A DNA stretch of 18,178 nt from an uncultured Acidimicrobiaceae bacterium (GTDB lineage Bacteria > Actinomycetota > Acidimicrobiia > Acidimicrobiales > Bog-793). The stretch spans positions 1-18,178 of the forward strand of contig CAIVND010000026.1 in assembly GCA_903907185.1 (NCBI GenBank), read 5' to 3'. Below, in pieces: positions 5,807 through 13,743 of this stretch (positions are counted from its first letter, which is position 1; the number at the start of each line of letters is the position of its first letter). Under the pieces are notes generated by a model, which was not told where the DNA came from, did not search any database, and worked only from the letters and a program-made list of their open reading frames with translations. A program made the position numbers and the translations under genes.

Positions 5807-8338
5807 GTGGCGAATGGAAGATCAACCTCAGATCACCGAGGAAGCACTCGCACAACAGTCAGCAAAGCTGCTGTTAAGCGAAGTTCTGCCTCGAAGTCTG
5901 CCGCGAAACACTCTGGTAAGAGACGAACCACAAAACAGAGAAGATCTGCCTCGGACCACGTTGGCGAGGGCCTGCGGAGAACGGGGATCTTTGTAGCCGA
6001 ACAGCCCGATGAGGTTTGGGGCTGGGTTGCTTTGGTGCTGGGGGTCCTCTTTGGACTTGGAATCTATCTGAGTCTTCTTGGACTGACCGGACATGAGGTC
6101 CGACGCCTTGGAGCCGATGGGTTCGGCTGGGGTGAGGGCTTCCTTCCGTTGATCTTTATTGCCGCGTCGGTCACGTTGATTATGGGTCGTGCGAGGCGCG
6201 GGGCGCTCGGCATGCTCGTTGCGATCTGTTTCAGCACGGTGGCAATCTCGGCGATCGCAGAGCTCTTTGCGTCGTCACCCTCAATTCACGCATCGTTCAA
6301 AATTCTTGGCGGCGCTGGAGGCGTTGTCGGGGCCGCAATTGGCGGTTCGCTTCATGCCCTTGTTGGCACGATCGGTGCAGTGCTGGTTCTCTTTCTCATC
6401 CTTGGGTTCGCGATCTGCGGCCTGTGCGGTCTGTCTGCCGTCACCGCTGTTCGCGCGCTCTTTGATCGCACAAGGGCACTCAGCCAGGAGGCTGCGGAGT
6501 CCTGGCGTGACCGCTCAGAACAGCTCACCAGTGCCGATGAGGAGTTCGACCAGGATGATCTCGAGTTGGAAGAAGATGGGCATGAGCGAGAGTTCAGTGT
6601 TGCGGGCAACGTTGATGTCGATGATCTTGCTGCTGGATTCATCGAGGAAGATCTGACCGGCGATGATCTCGTCGATGAGGATCTCGATGAAGGATCTGAG
6701 GCCATTGAGCCGGAATTAGTGGTTCATGCGCAGGACCTCGAGGTTGAGGCTGGAACCTCTGAGCAGCTCTCACTTGTGGCAAAGCAGCGGAATTGGAAAC
6801 TCCCTGCGCAACGACTCCTGAACCGAACAAAGCAACAGGGGCTTGATCGACGCGAGGTTGAAGAGCGTGGACTCACACTCGAGCGGGCGCTACTCGCCCA
6901 CGGTGTTGAGACCCACCTCGTCGGTTTTACCGTCGGTCCAACTGTGACCCGGTTCGAACTCGAACTTGGCGAAGGTGTCAAGGTTGCGCGCGTGACGAGT
7001 CTTGCCAAAGACATCGCTTACGCGATGGCCTCACCAGACGTTCGGATCTTGGCTCCGATTCCTGGCCGACAGGCGATCGGTGTGGAGGTTCCAAATATCA
7101 ATCGGCAGCTTGTCTCACTCGGGGACGTCTTGGTCTCAGAGGAGGCAAGACGAGCAACACACCCACTTGAGGTTGCCTTCGGGCGCGATATCGCTGGCCG
7201 ATCAGTGATGGCGAATCTCGCCGAGATGCCACACCTTCTGATCGCTGGCGCGACGGGAGCTGGCAAGTCCTCCGCAATTAATTCGATTATCTCCTCGGTG
7301 CTCATGCGTTCGCGTCCCGATCAGGTTCGGCTCATGCTCGTTGACCCAAAGCGCGTTGAGCTTGGTCAATACAATGGTCTGCCGCACCTCATCACCCCCG
7401 TGGTTGTGAATCCGAAGCGAGCAGCTAACGCGCTGCAGTGGGCTGTCAAAGAGATGGAACGGCGCTATGACATTCTCGCCGAGGTTGGCGTACGCGATAT
7501 CACGGGATACAACATGGCCTATGACCGCGGCGATTTCAGCCCCGTGCCCTATGAGGATGAGGACGGGGTCATCATCGATGTCTACGAGGGCGACGATGAA
7601 GAGTTAATGACGAGGGAGAACCGTCCTCCGATCAAATCGACGCCCGAACAACCCACTCGAGCACGGATGGAGTTCATTCTGATCGTTGTCGATGAGCTCA
7701 ACGATCTGATGATGGTTGCCGCTCGTGACGTGGAGGAATCGATCTGCCGGATTGCACAGATGGCTCGGGCGGTTGGAATTCACCTTGTCATCGCGACTCA
7801 GAGGCCATCGGTTGATGTGATCACCGGTGTCATTAAGGCAAACGTTCCCTCACGCCTCGCCTTCTCGGTCTCCTCGCTTGCTGACTCACGGGTGATTCTC
7901 GACCAAGGGGGAGCGGAGCGTCTTGTTGGACGGGGCGATCTCCTCCTTCTCACCGCGTCGTCAAGTATTCCTCGACGGCTGCAGGCGCCCTGGGTCTCAG
8001 AAGACGAGGTTCGAGCAATCGTTGCGCACTGGAAGCGCCAGGGAGATCCTGATTTCATCGATGGCGTAGTCGGTGAAGAAGGTGCAGGTTCCTCGGGCAG
8101 TGGTCGCGCGTACGACGACGATGAGGATGAACTGTACGAGCAGGCAAAGGAGCTAGTCGTGCGTTCCGGCCAGGGTTCGACCTCGATGCTGCAGCGAAAG
8201 TTGCGGGTGGGTTTCGCGCGGGCCGGTCGTCTCATGGACATCCTTGAGCGTCGCGGCATCGTAGGACCATCGGAGGGCTCGAAATCTCGAGTGGTCTTGA
8301 TGACTATCGACGAACTCGACGATGACGAGCAACGATAG
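5807..8338 (+). CDS. ftsK: DNA translocase FtsK/SpoIIIE
   Basis: FtsK is a septum-anchored hexameric motor that pumps chromosome termini into daughter cells and activates dif recombination. Of the 843 residues, 1-65 are very basic and Ser/Thr-rich. About four membrane segments follow (roughly 70-93, 112-127, 133-154, 185-208), then an acidic linker (about 242-320). The motor has an alpha domain, Walker A GATGAGKS (481-488), DPKRVELGQYNGLPHL (513-528), Walker B ILIVVDEL (624-631) and ATQRPSVDVITGVIKANVPS (663-682). The C-terminal gamma winged helix that reads polar DNA motifs spans about 775-833 (SMLQRKLRVGFARAGRLMD). Odd points are an extra acidic stretch (about 574-618) just before Walker B and VDELND in place of the usual VDELAD. 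The GTG start at 5807 is set by an in-frame TAA at 5798. The carboxypeptidase gene follows closely. Confidence 0.96.
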   Translation: MANGRSTSDHRGSTRTTVSKAAVKRSSASKSAAKHSGKRRTTKQRRSASDHVGEGLRRTGIFVAEQPDEVWGWVALVLGVLFGLGIYLSLLGLTGHEVRRLGADGFGWGEGFLPLIFIAASVTLIMGRARRGALGMLVAICFSTVAISAIAELFASSPSIHASFKILGGAGGVVGAAIGGSLHALVGTIGAVLVLFLILGFAICGLCGLSAVTAVRALFDRTRALSQEAAESWRDRSEQLTSADEEFDQDDLELEEDGHEREFSVAGNVDVDDLAAGFIEEDLTGDDLVDEDLDEGSEAIEPELVVHAQDLEVEAGTSEQLSLVAKQRNWKLPAQRLLNRTKQQGLDRREVEERGLTLERALLAHGVETHLVGFTVGPTVTRFELELGEGVKVARVTSLAKDIAYAMASPDVRILAPIPGRQAIGVEVPNINRQLVSLGDVLVSEEARRATHPLEVAFGRDIAGRSVMANLAEMPHLLIAGATGAGKSSAINSIISSVLMRSRPDQVRLMLVDPKRVELGQYNGLPHLITPVVVNPKRAANALQWAVKEMERRYDILAEVGVRDITGYNMAYDRGDFSPVPYEDEDGVIIDVYEGDDEELMTRENRPPIKSTPEQPTRARMEFILIVVDELNDLMMVAARDVEESICRIAQMARAVGIHLVIATQRPSVDVITGVIKANVPSRLAFSVSSLADSRVILDQGGAERLVGRGDLLLLTASSSIPRRLQAPWVSEDEVRAIVAHWKRQGDPDFIDGVVGEEGAGSSGSGRAYDDDEDELYEQAKELVVRSGQGSTSMLQRKLRVGFARAGRLMDILERRGIVGPSEGSKSRVVLMTIDELDDDEQR

Positions 8339-8374
8339 TAAGTGACCGCTACTCACCTACCACTCCGGATCATC

Positions 8375-8379
8375 GAGGG
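8375..8379 (+). promoter_or_regulatory. Ribosome binding site deciding the carboxypeptidase start
   Basis: GAGGG ends 4 nt before the ATG at 8384. The alternative GTG at 8342, three bases after the ftsK stop, has no comparable site, so I place the start at 8384. Confidence 0.5.
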
Positions 8380-8383
8380 TGGA

Positions 8384-9661
8384 ATGAGCTCAGCATCGAG
8401 CGAGCGCGAACCCTCAAGACGCGAGCTTCAGCTCCGCCAACGCGCGATCCGGCGACGACGGGCTCGGATCCGTCGCCATCGCCTAGTCGCGCTGACGTGG
8501 CTTGTTGTGATCGTGCTCGGCCTCTCTACGATCGCCGGAGTGTTCAAAAGCCCGGCGCCAGGGCGAGCTACGTCGGTTGCGGCGCTCTCGAGGATCGCTG
8601 GGCCTTCATTTGTTGCACCTGGTCATCTGAGTACGTTTGCCTGGCCATCGATCGGTGAGGCCTCGGTGGGGCTTCAAGGTGCCGGTGTTGTCTCATCTTC
8701 ACCCAAACAGAAGGTGGTCCCCATCGCGTCGATGACGAAGATGATGACCGCTCAGATCATCCTCCACGACCACCCCCTCCAACTGGGAGAGCAGGGACCA
8801 ATGGTGCGAGTGACCTCCGCCGACGTCGATGAGTACACCTTTGATTCTTCGCACGGTAATACCAATGTTCCCGTGAAGTCGGGGGAGAGGCTCAGTGAGT
8901 ACCAACTCCTTGAGGCGCTCCTGATGTCCTCTGGCGACAACATCGCAGATATTTTGGCGCGTTGGGACGCACGAACGGTTCCGAAGTTCATCGTGAAGAT
9001 GAATGCCAAGGTGCGCTCACTAAATCTTTCTCATACGCACTATGCGGATGCCAGCGGAGTGAGTTCAGGCTCTCAGTCGACTCCAGCAGAACAGGTCATC
9101 GTTGCATCAAAACTGATGGAGAGCGCTGTCGCCCGCAAGATCGTTTCGCAGTTGAGTATCTCCTTCCCCGTCGCGGGCAAGATTCCCAACTACAACCCAG
9201 CTCTTGGGGTGGACGGCATCATTGGCGTGAAATCTGGCTTCACCTCGGCTGCGCTCGGCTGCCTGGCTACTGCGGTCATGCGCACAGTACAGGGCAAGCG
9301 GGTCATGCTGATTGCTGTCAGTACTGGCAACATCTACGGTCTCTACGGGGCCGCAAGGGTCGATGAACAGCTGTTGAAACAGCTTGGGACGAACCTTGTC
9401 GCGGTGAAGCCATCACATGCTCAGCAGGAGTTGCGTATCGTGCTTCCTGGTTCTAAGACGCCTTCGACGCTTCAGTCAGAGGGAGCGCCGCCAACACTCG
9501 TCGCCTGGCGCGGTGCAAAGATCAGGTCTCACGTCCTGATCGTGCCCCACCGGGGATCGTCGACGGGCTCGGTCGTCACCAAACTTCTCTACGAGAGTCC
9601 AACCGGTATCCTCGGAGTCATGAAACTGACCAGCTCTCCTGCCCCAGGGTCGGCGACATGA
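8384..9661 (+). CDS. D-alanyl-D-alanine carboxypeptidase-like protein (peptidase family S11)
   Basis: S11 carboxypeptidases remove the terminal D-Ala from peptidoglycan stem peptides outside the membrane. Numbering from the alternative GTG at 8342, there is an Arg-rich cytoplasmic start (25-47) and one membrane segment or uncleaved signal anchor (about 48-67). The active-site SMTK (130-133) carries the nucleophile Ser130 and base Lys133. The second motif reads SGD (197-199) instead of SxN, with an Asn immediately after, and the third reads KSG (297-299) in GVKSGFT. A low-similarity C-terminal region (about 330-439) could be the domain that positions the enzyme at the membrane. The 3' end overlaps thrB in ATGA. 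The fold assignment is good; carboxypeptidase activity is inferred because of the altered second motif. Confidence 0.85.
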   Translation: MSSASSEREPSRRELQLRQRAIRRRRARIRRHRLVALTWLVVIVLGLSTIAGVFKSPAPGRATSVAALSRIAGPSFVAPGHLSTFAWPSIGEASVGLQGAGVVSSSPKQKVVPIASMTKMMTAQIILHDHPLQLGEQGPMVRVTSADVDEYTFDSSHGNTNVPVKSGERLSEYQLLEALLMSSGDNIADILARWDARTVPKFIVKMNAKVRSLNLSHTHYADASGVSSGSQSTPAEQVIVASKLMESAVARKIVSQLSISFPVAGKIPNYNPALGVDGIIGVKSGFTSAALGCLATAVMRTVQGKRVMLIAVSTGNIYGLYGAARVDEQLLKQLGTNLVAVKPSHAQQELRIVLPGSKTPSTLQSEGAPPTLVAWRGAKIRSHVLIVPHRGSSTGSVVTKLLYESPTGILGVMKLTSSPAPGSAT

Positions 9662-10512
9662 GAGCTCGCGTACCCTCCTCCACGTCAAACCTTGGGCCCG
9701 GATTTGATGTTCTTGGTCTCGCACTAGGGCTGTATGTCGAGGTGAGCGTCGCCGATAGTGATGAGTTCGTCCTGACCACCGAGGGAGAGGGATCTAATCT
9801 CCCGTGCGATAAAACCCATTTAGCTGCACAGATTGCAATAGCAATTCGCGGTCATGATCGCCTAAAGATTCACGTCAACTCGGAGATCCCACTTGGACGC
9901 GGTCTCGGTTCTTCCGCAGCGCTCGCCGCTGCAACCGCTGCTGCTGCTGGATCAGATGATCCACTTGGAGTGGCCGCTAAACACGATGGCCACGCAGAGA
10001 ATGCCGCTGCCTCGGTGCTCGGCGGTCTTGTTGCGGCGACAATGATTGAGGGACGTCCAGTTGCTCGACGACTTCCCTTCGATGAAGAACTCGCGTTTGT
10101 CGTCATCGTGCCAGACCGTGAGCTCGCGACGAAGACCGCCCGATCAGTGCTGCCCGATACCGTGGCCTTCGCTGACGCGGTGTCGAACCTTGGACGGATG
10201 GGTCTACTGCTGGCTGGCCTTGCTGATCGCAGTGCGCTGACGAGTGCTGCAGGGCTTGACCGTCTCCATCAAGATGCCCGTACCTCGCTCTATCCAGAGG
10301 CACCAACTCTTCTTGGTGCACTACGAGAGGCGGGAGCTGTGGTCTCTTGTTGGTCAGGGGCGGGTCCGAGCCTTCTTGGAATCTGTACCTCGGATGTTGT
10401 GGCAGAGCTTGTGGTTGAGGCTGCTACCGGTGCACTTCGTGGAGTCGATCTCCCTGGCAAGGTCCTCCAGCTTCGCCCCGACACCGATGGGCTGATTCTC
10501 CGCCAGAGCTAG
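9658..10512 (+). CDS. thrB: Homoserine kinase
   Basis: ThrB phosphorylates homoserine with ATP, the step before threonine synthase. The 284-residue GHMP-kinase protein shows the N-terminal VPSSTSNLGPGFDVLG (5-20), the ATP loop PLGRGLGSSAA (78-88), the GHAENAAASVLGG segment (111-123) where most homologues have GHPDN, and a C-terminal SGAGPSLLGI motif typical of the family. Among GHMP kinases the NLGPGFD start and GRGLGSSAA loop favour homoserine kinase over mevalonate or galactokinase types. The ATG overlaps the preceding stop (ATGA), implying translational coupling, with AGGG about 8 nt upstream. No hom or thrC is in the window, so the gene is separated from its pathway partners, or they lie elsewhere. 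Confidence 0.93.
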   Translation: MRARVPSSTSNLGPGFDVLGLALGLYVEVSVADSDEFVLTTEGEGSNLPCDKTHLAAQIAIAIRGHDRLKIHVNSEIPLGRGLGSSAALAAATAAAAGSDDPLGVAAKHDGHAENAAASVLGGLVAATMIEGRPVARRLPFDEELAFVVIVPDRELATKTARSVLPDTVAFADAVSNLGRMGLLLAGLADRSALTSAAGLDRLHQDARTSLYPEAPTLLGALREAGAVVSCWSGAGPSLLGICTSDVVAELVVEAATGALRGVDLPGKVLQLRPDTDGLILRQS

Positions 10513-10518
10513 AGCTTG

Positions 10519-10998
10519 TTAGTTTGCTGCTGCCTCATCGAGTGCTTGGACAAGGGTGTTCCAGGAGAGGGTCGCGCACTTAATCCGAACCGGGAATTTT
10601 ACGACGCCCTGCAGCGCGGCAAGTTCACCAAAGGTCTCTGGATCGATGGGTCCGATCTCCTCCACTGGGCCATCATCGTGTTCATGTCCGCTCTCGGGGA
10701 TCGACATCATCGCTTTGAACGAACGGATAAGCGCTCGAACCTCGCCGACATCTTTCCCCTTGATTGCCGCGGACATCATTGAGGCGCTTGACTGACTAAT
10801 CGAGCAGCCCTGTCCGGAGATCTTGACATCACTTACAACACCGTCGGTGACTTCGAGGTAGAGGACGATCTCGTCGCCACACAGTGGATTAAACCCTTCT
10901 ATTCGCACTGCAGGTGGGGTAGCGAGCTCACCACGGTTACGGGGTGAGCGATAGTGATCGAGAATGATCTCTCGATAGAGATCTTCAAGTCCAGCCAT
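10519..10998 (-). CDS. sufU: SufU-type sulfur transfer protein
   Basis: SufU is the zinc protein that takes the persulfide sulfur from SufS and passes it on for Fe-S cluster assembly. The 159-residue protein has the three Cys and the Asp of the zinc site: NPLCGDE (C40, D42), GQGCSISQSSASM (C65) and RIKCATL (C141). An insert between the second and third Cys, containing HEHDDG, is typical of SufU and absent from IscU. The start at 10998 is firmly set by the strong ribosome binding site. It is the last gene of the minus-strand suf unit, 62 nt after sufS, and its stop codon is 6 nt from that of the convergent thrB. Confidence 0.95.
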   Translation of the reverse strand: MAGLEDLYREIILDHYRSPRNRGELATPPAVRIEGFNPLCGDEIVLYLEVTDGVVSDVKISGQGCSISQSSASMMSAAIKGKDVGEVRALIRSFKAMMSIPESGHEHDDGPVEEIGPIDPETFGELAALQGVVKFPVRIKCATLSWNTLVQALDEAAAN

Positions 10999-11003
10999 CT
11001 ACT

Positions 11004-11014
11004 CTCCTCCTTTC
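11004..11014 (-). promoter_or_regulatory. Strong Shine-Dalgarno site of sufU
   Basis: On the minus strand AAAGGAGG (plus 11006-11013) sits 7 nt before the sufU ATG. It is by far the best ribosome binding site in the window, where most starts have weak sites, and suggests SufU is made in excess over SufS. Confidence 0.75.
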
Positions 11015-11060
11015 TTACACAGCCAAATACAGCGTTGACGCAATGAGATTGGATCAGACA

Positions 11061-12308
11061 TCATGCAAACATCTTCTTTACTGCGGTGAGCGCCTCAATG
11101 AGGACATCAACGTCGTGTTCATCGTTGTAGAGATAAAGCGAGACTCTCGTTGTCGCGTTTACTCCGAGGCGACGCATGAGCGGCTTTGCACAGTGATGGC
11201 CAGCTCGCACGCACACCCCATGTTGATCAAGAACTTGGGAAACGTCGTGTGGATGGATGTCACCGAACCTGAAGGAGATAACACCTCCTCGACGTTCTGT
11301 CCGTGCACCAGGACCAAAGATCTCGATCTCGGGAAAGTGCTCACAAAGCGAATCAAGCGCGTAGTTTGTCAGTTCGGCTTCGTGAGCAGCGATCTTTTCG
11401 AGACCAATCTCTTCGAGGTATCTGATCGCTGCACCAAGGCCGACCGACTCTGCGATCGGGGGAGTTCCTGCTTCAAACTTCCACGGCAGCTCGTTAGTCG
11501 TAAATCCATCGAGTCGAACATCATTGATCATCTCGCCACCGCCGAGAAAGGGAGGCATCTCCTCGAGAATGGCTGCGCGGGCCCAGAGAACGCCAATACC
11601 TGTTGGTCCGAGAAGTTTGTGGCCGGTGTAACCAAAGAGATCGAGATCGAGTGCCTGTACATCGACGGGGCGGTGGGGAACGAGCTGGGCACCATCGGCC
11701 ATGACGAGAGCTCCTGCTCGGTGTGCTGCCTTTACGATTGGCTCAAGGTCGGTAATTGTGCCAAGCACATTTGAGGCACCGGTCACCGAGACAAACTTTG
11801 CTCCTTTTACCATTTCATCGAGGTTCGATAGGTCAAGGCGAAAGTCGTCACCGATCGGTATGTATCGGATTGTGATATCTCGCTCCTGCTTTAACATCAA
11901 CCACGGAACGATGTTTGCGTGATGCTCACTCTCCGTGAGGACGATTACGGCTCCGTCGTGAAGGTTTGCGCGTCCCCAGGTATAGGCAACAAGGTTGTAG
12001 GCCTCGGTAACATTTTTTGTCAGAATGATCTCTCGAGCGGGGTCTGGCGCATTGATGAGTCGCCCGGCAGCAAGTCGGCCCTCTTCGTAACGACGGGTCG
12101 CCTCTTCGGCGATTGCGTAGACACCTCGATGTACGTTCGCGTGTGTGGTCTTGTAGTAGTCATCCATCGCCTCGAGAACAGAGTATGGGCGTTGCGAGGA
12201 AGCGGCGGAGTCGAGGAAGACAATCTTGTTGCCGTCTTGGACGCGATCAAGGAGCGGAAAGTCTGATTTGATTTTGGTGACGTCGTATTCGGACTGCTTT
12301 ATCGCCAT
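11061..12308 (-). CDS. sufS: Cysteine desulfurase SufS
   Basis: SufS is a pyridoxal-phosphate enzyme that takes sulfur from cysteine as a persulfide and hands it to SufU. The 415-residue protein is full length for class II desulfurases. It shows H130 in ESEHHANIVPW stacking on the cofactor, ADGAQ (204-208), the Schiff-base Lys231 in GYTGHKLLGPTGIGVLW, and the persulfide Cys373 in VRAGHHCAKPLMRRLG. The RxGHHCA context distinguishes SufS from IscS/NifS. The ATG at 12308 overlaps the end of sufC by 10 nt, so translation is probably coupled; an AAGGG lies about 9-10 nt upstream. Confidence 0.96.
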   Translation of the reverse strand: MAIKQSEYDVTKIKSDFPLLDRVQDGNKIVFLDSAASSQRPYSVLEAMDDYYKTTHANVHRGVYAIAEEATRRYEEGRLAAGRLINAPDPAREIILTKNVTEAYNLVAYTWGRANLHDGAVIVLTESEHHANIVPWLMLKQERDITIRYIPIGDDFRLDLSNLDEMVKGAKFVSVTGASNVLGTITDLEPIVKAAHRAGALVMADGAQLVPHRPVDVQALDLDLFGYTGHKLLGPTGIGVLWARAAILEEMPPFLGGGEMINDVRLDGFTTNELPWKFEAGTPPIAESVGLGAAIRYLEEIGLEKIAAHEAELTNYALDSLCEHFPEIEIFGPGARTERRGGVISFRFGDIHPHDVSQVLDQHGVCVRAGHHCAKPLMRRLGVNATTRVSLYLYNDEHDVDVLIEALTAVKKMFA

Positions 12309-13066
12309 GATTCGTATCCCTTACTCTCAAGCTGTCCAGCGAGCTCCTCGCCACCGCTTGCCACGATCTTCCCATCAATGAGAACGTGCACCTGATCGGG
12401 GTTGAGTTCGTCGAGGATCCGACGGTAGTGCGTCACAATGACGACACCAAGATCAGGTCGAGCTGACCGAACCTCTTCAACACCTCTCGCGACCGCTCGA
12501 AGTCCGTCGATATCGAGTCCCGAGTCGGTCTCATCCAAAATTGCTATTTCGGGATCAAGGAGTGCCATCTGCAAGATCTCGTTCCGCTTCTTCTCGCCAC
12601 CCGAGAATCCATCATTGAGGTGGCGTTCACCAAAGGAAAGGTCCATGCCAAGTCGCTGGAGCCATTCACGCATCTGGAGACGAACTTCAAGGACCGAGAC
12701 GTCGGTCTGGCGTCTTGCCGCGACCGCTTGGCGGAGAAACTGCGAGAGCGGCACGCCTGGAATCTCCTCTGGATATTGGAATGCGAGAAACATTCCTAAT
12801 ATGGCGCGCTCGTTTGCCGATAGATGCGTGACGTCTTGACCTTTGAAAAGGACGCTTCCACCGGTGACCTTGTAACCAGGGTTGCCGAGCAGCACGTTTG
12901 CAAGGGTTGACTTTCCTGACCCGTTCGGACCCATGATCGCATGGAGCTCACCCGCATTAACTGTGAGGTTGATTCCTTTCAGGATCTCCTTGCCCTCAGT
13001 CTCCGCTTGGAGATCTTCAACGACGAGGAGTGGTGCTGACTCTATTGGCTCTGCCATGAACACCAT
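12299..13066 (-). CDS. sufC: Fe-S cluster assembly ATPase SufC
   Basis: SufC is the ABC-type ATPase that drives the SufB-SufD scaffold during Fe-S cluster assembly; it is cytosolic and not a transporter. The 255-residue protein has Walker A GPNGSGKST (46-54), the Q-loop region FQYP (96-99), the SufC-specific signature FSGGEKKRNEILQ (154-166), Walker B IAILDETDSGLD (175-186) and the H-loop His213. The ATG at 13066 is taken; a second ATG at 13057 would remove three residues (MVF) and is equally possible, since neither has a good ribosome binding site. It lies 62 nt after the hydrolase gene and overlaps sufS. Its partners SufB and SufD are not encoded in the window. Confidence 0.95.
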   Translation of the reverse strand: MVFMAEPIESAPLLVVEDLQAETEGKEILKGINLTVNAGELHAIMGPNGSGKSTLANVLLGNPGYKVTGGSVLFKGQDVTHLSANERAILGMFLAFQYPEEIPGVPLSQFLRQAVAARRQTDVSVLEVRLQMREWLQRLGMDLSFGERHLNDGFSGGEKKRNEILQMALLDPEIAILDETDSGLDIDGLRAVARGVEEVRSARPDLGVVIVTHYRRILDELNPDQVHVLIDGKIVASGGEELAGQLESKGYESWR

Positions 13067-13128
13067 GTTAGGCGGATTTTTCCATTTCTCCTACGCCGGT
13101 AGTGTTAATAGGTCGCCCTGTGATCCGA

Positions 13129-13737
13129 CTACCAGCCTCGGTCGACCCACTCACTTAAGTGAGGACGTTCTGTCCCGAGTGTGGTGTCATCACCATGCCC
13201 CGGAAGCACCAAGGTCTCTGGATCGAGTTGCTCGAACAGCCGGTGATCAATGGATTCGATGATCTGAGAGAAATTGCCGATCGCTGATTTCGTGTTACCT
13301 GGGCCGCCGGGGAAGAGGGTGTCACCGGAGAACAGGATCGGAGTTCCCACGATAGAAAAACACATCGATCCTGGGGTGTGACCTGGGGTCTGGATCGTCC
13401 GGACTCTGAGGCGACCGACAGCGAGTTCGATGTCGTCGTCCAAGATCAGGTCATAGGACGGCAGCATTGCGGCATCGGCCTGAGTCACTGACACCTCGTA
13501 GCCAGCGTTTCGAAGCTCGGTCACTGCACCGATGTGATCCCAATGGCCATGTGTTTCGACGATCTGACGCACATCTAGTGCAGTGCATACCTCAAGGAGC
13601 TTCTCATGTTCATTCGCGGCATCGATAAGGAGCGCCTCACCACTTGATTTACAACGAAGTACAAATACATTGTTTGCGATGGGTCCAACGACGTATCGGT
13701 GGATTTCGAGCTGAGAGTCTTCGTAGTGCAGGGCCAC
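13129..13737 (-). CDS. Metallo-beta-lactamase-fold hydrolase, glyoxalase II-like
   Basis: This is a small 202-residue single-domain MBL protein of the glyoxalase II-like group. It carries THGHWDH (62-68), the ligand His120 in TPGHTPGS, the bridging Asp139 in SGDTLFPGGPGNT and His181 in LPGHGDDTTLG. These complete the two-metal site, so an active hydrolase is likely, most often on thioesters such as acyl adducts of a low-molecular-weight thiol. It lacks the C-terminal glutathione-binding domain of classic glyoxalase II, as expected for an organism that may use another thiol. The start is GTG at 13737 with no Shine-Dalgarno site. It is the first gene of the minus-strand unit leading into sufC, which hints at a link to sulfur chemistry, but the substrate is unknown. 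Confidence 0.88.
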   Translation of the reverse strand: MALHYEDSQLEIHRYVVGPIANNVFVLRCKSSGEALLIDAANEHEKLLEVCTALDVRQIVETHGHWDHIGAVTELRNAGYEVSVTQADAAMLPSYDLILDDDIELAVGRLRVRTIQTPGHTPGSMCFSIVGTPILFSGDTLFPGGPGNTKSAIGNFSQIIESIDHRLFEQLDPETLVLPGHGDDTTLGTERPHLSEWVDRGW

Positions 13738-13743
13738 AGCATC

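Noticed and set aside
11043..11774. 243-codon open frame on the plus strand opposite sufS
   Set aside because: It is antisense to sufS, whose catalytic Lys and Cys regions are clearly coded on the minus strand; the translation shows no family features.
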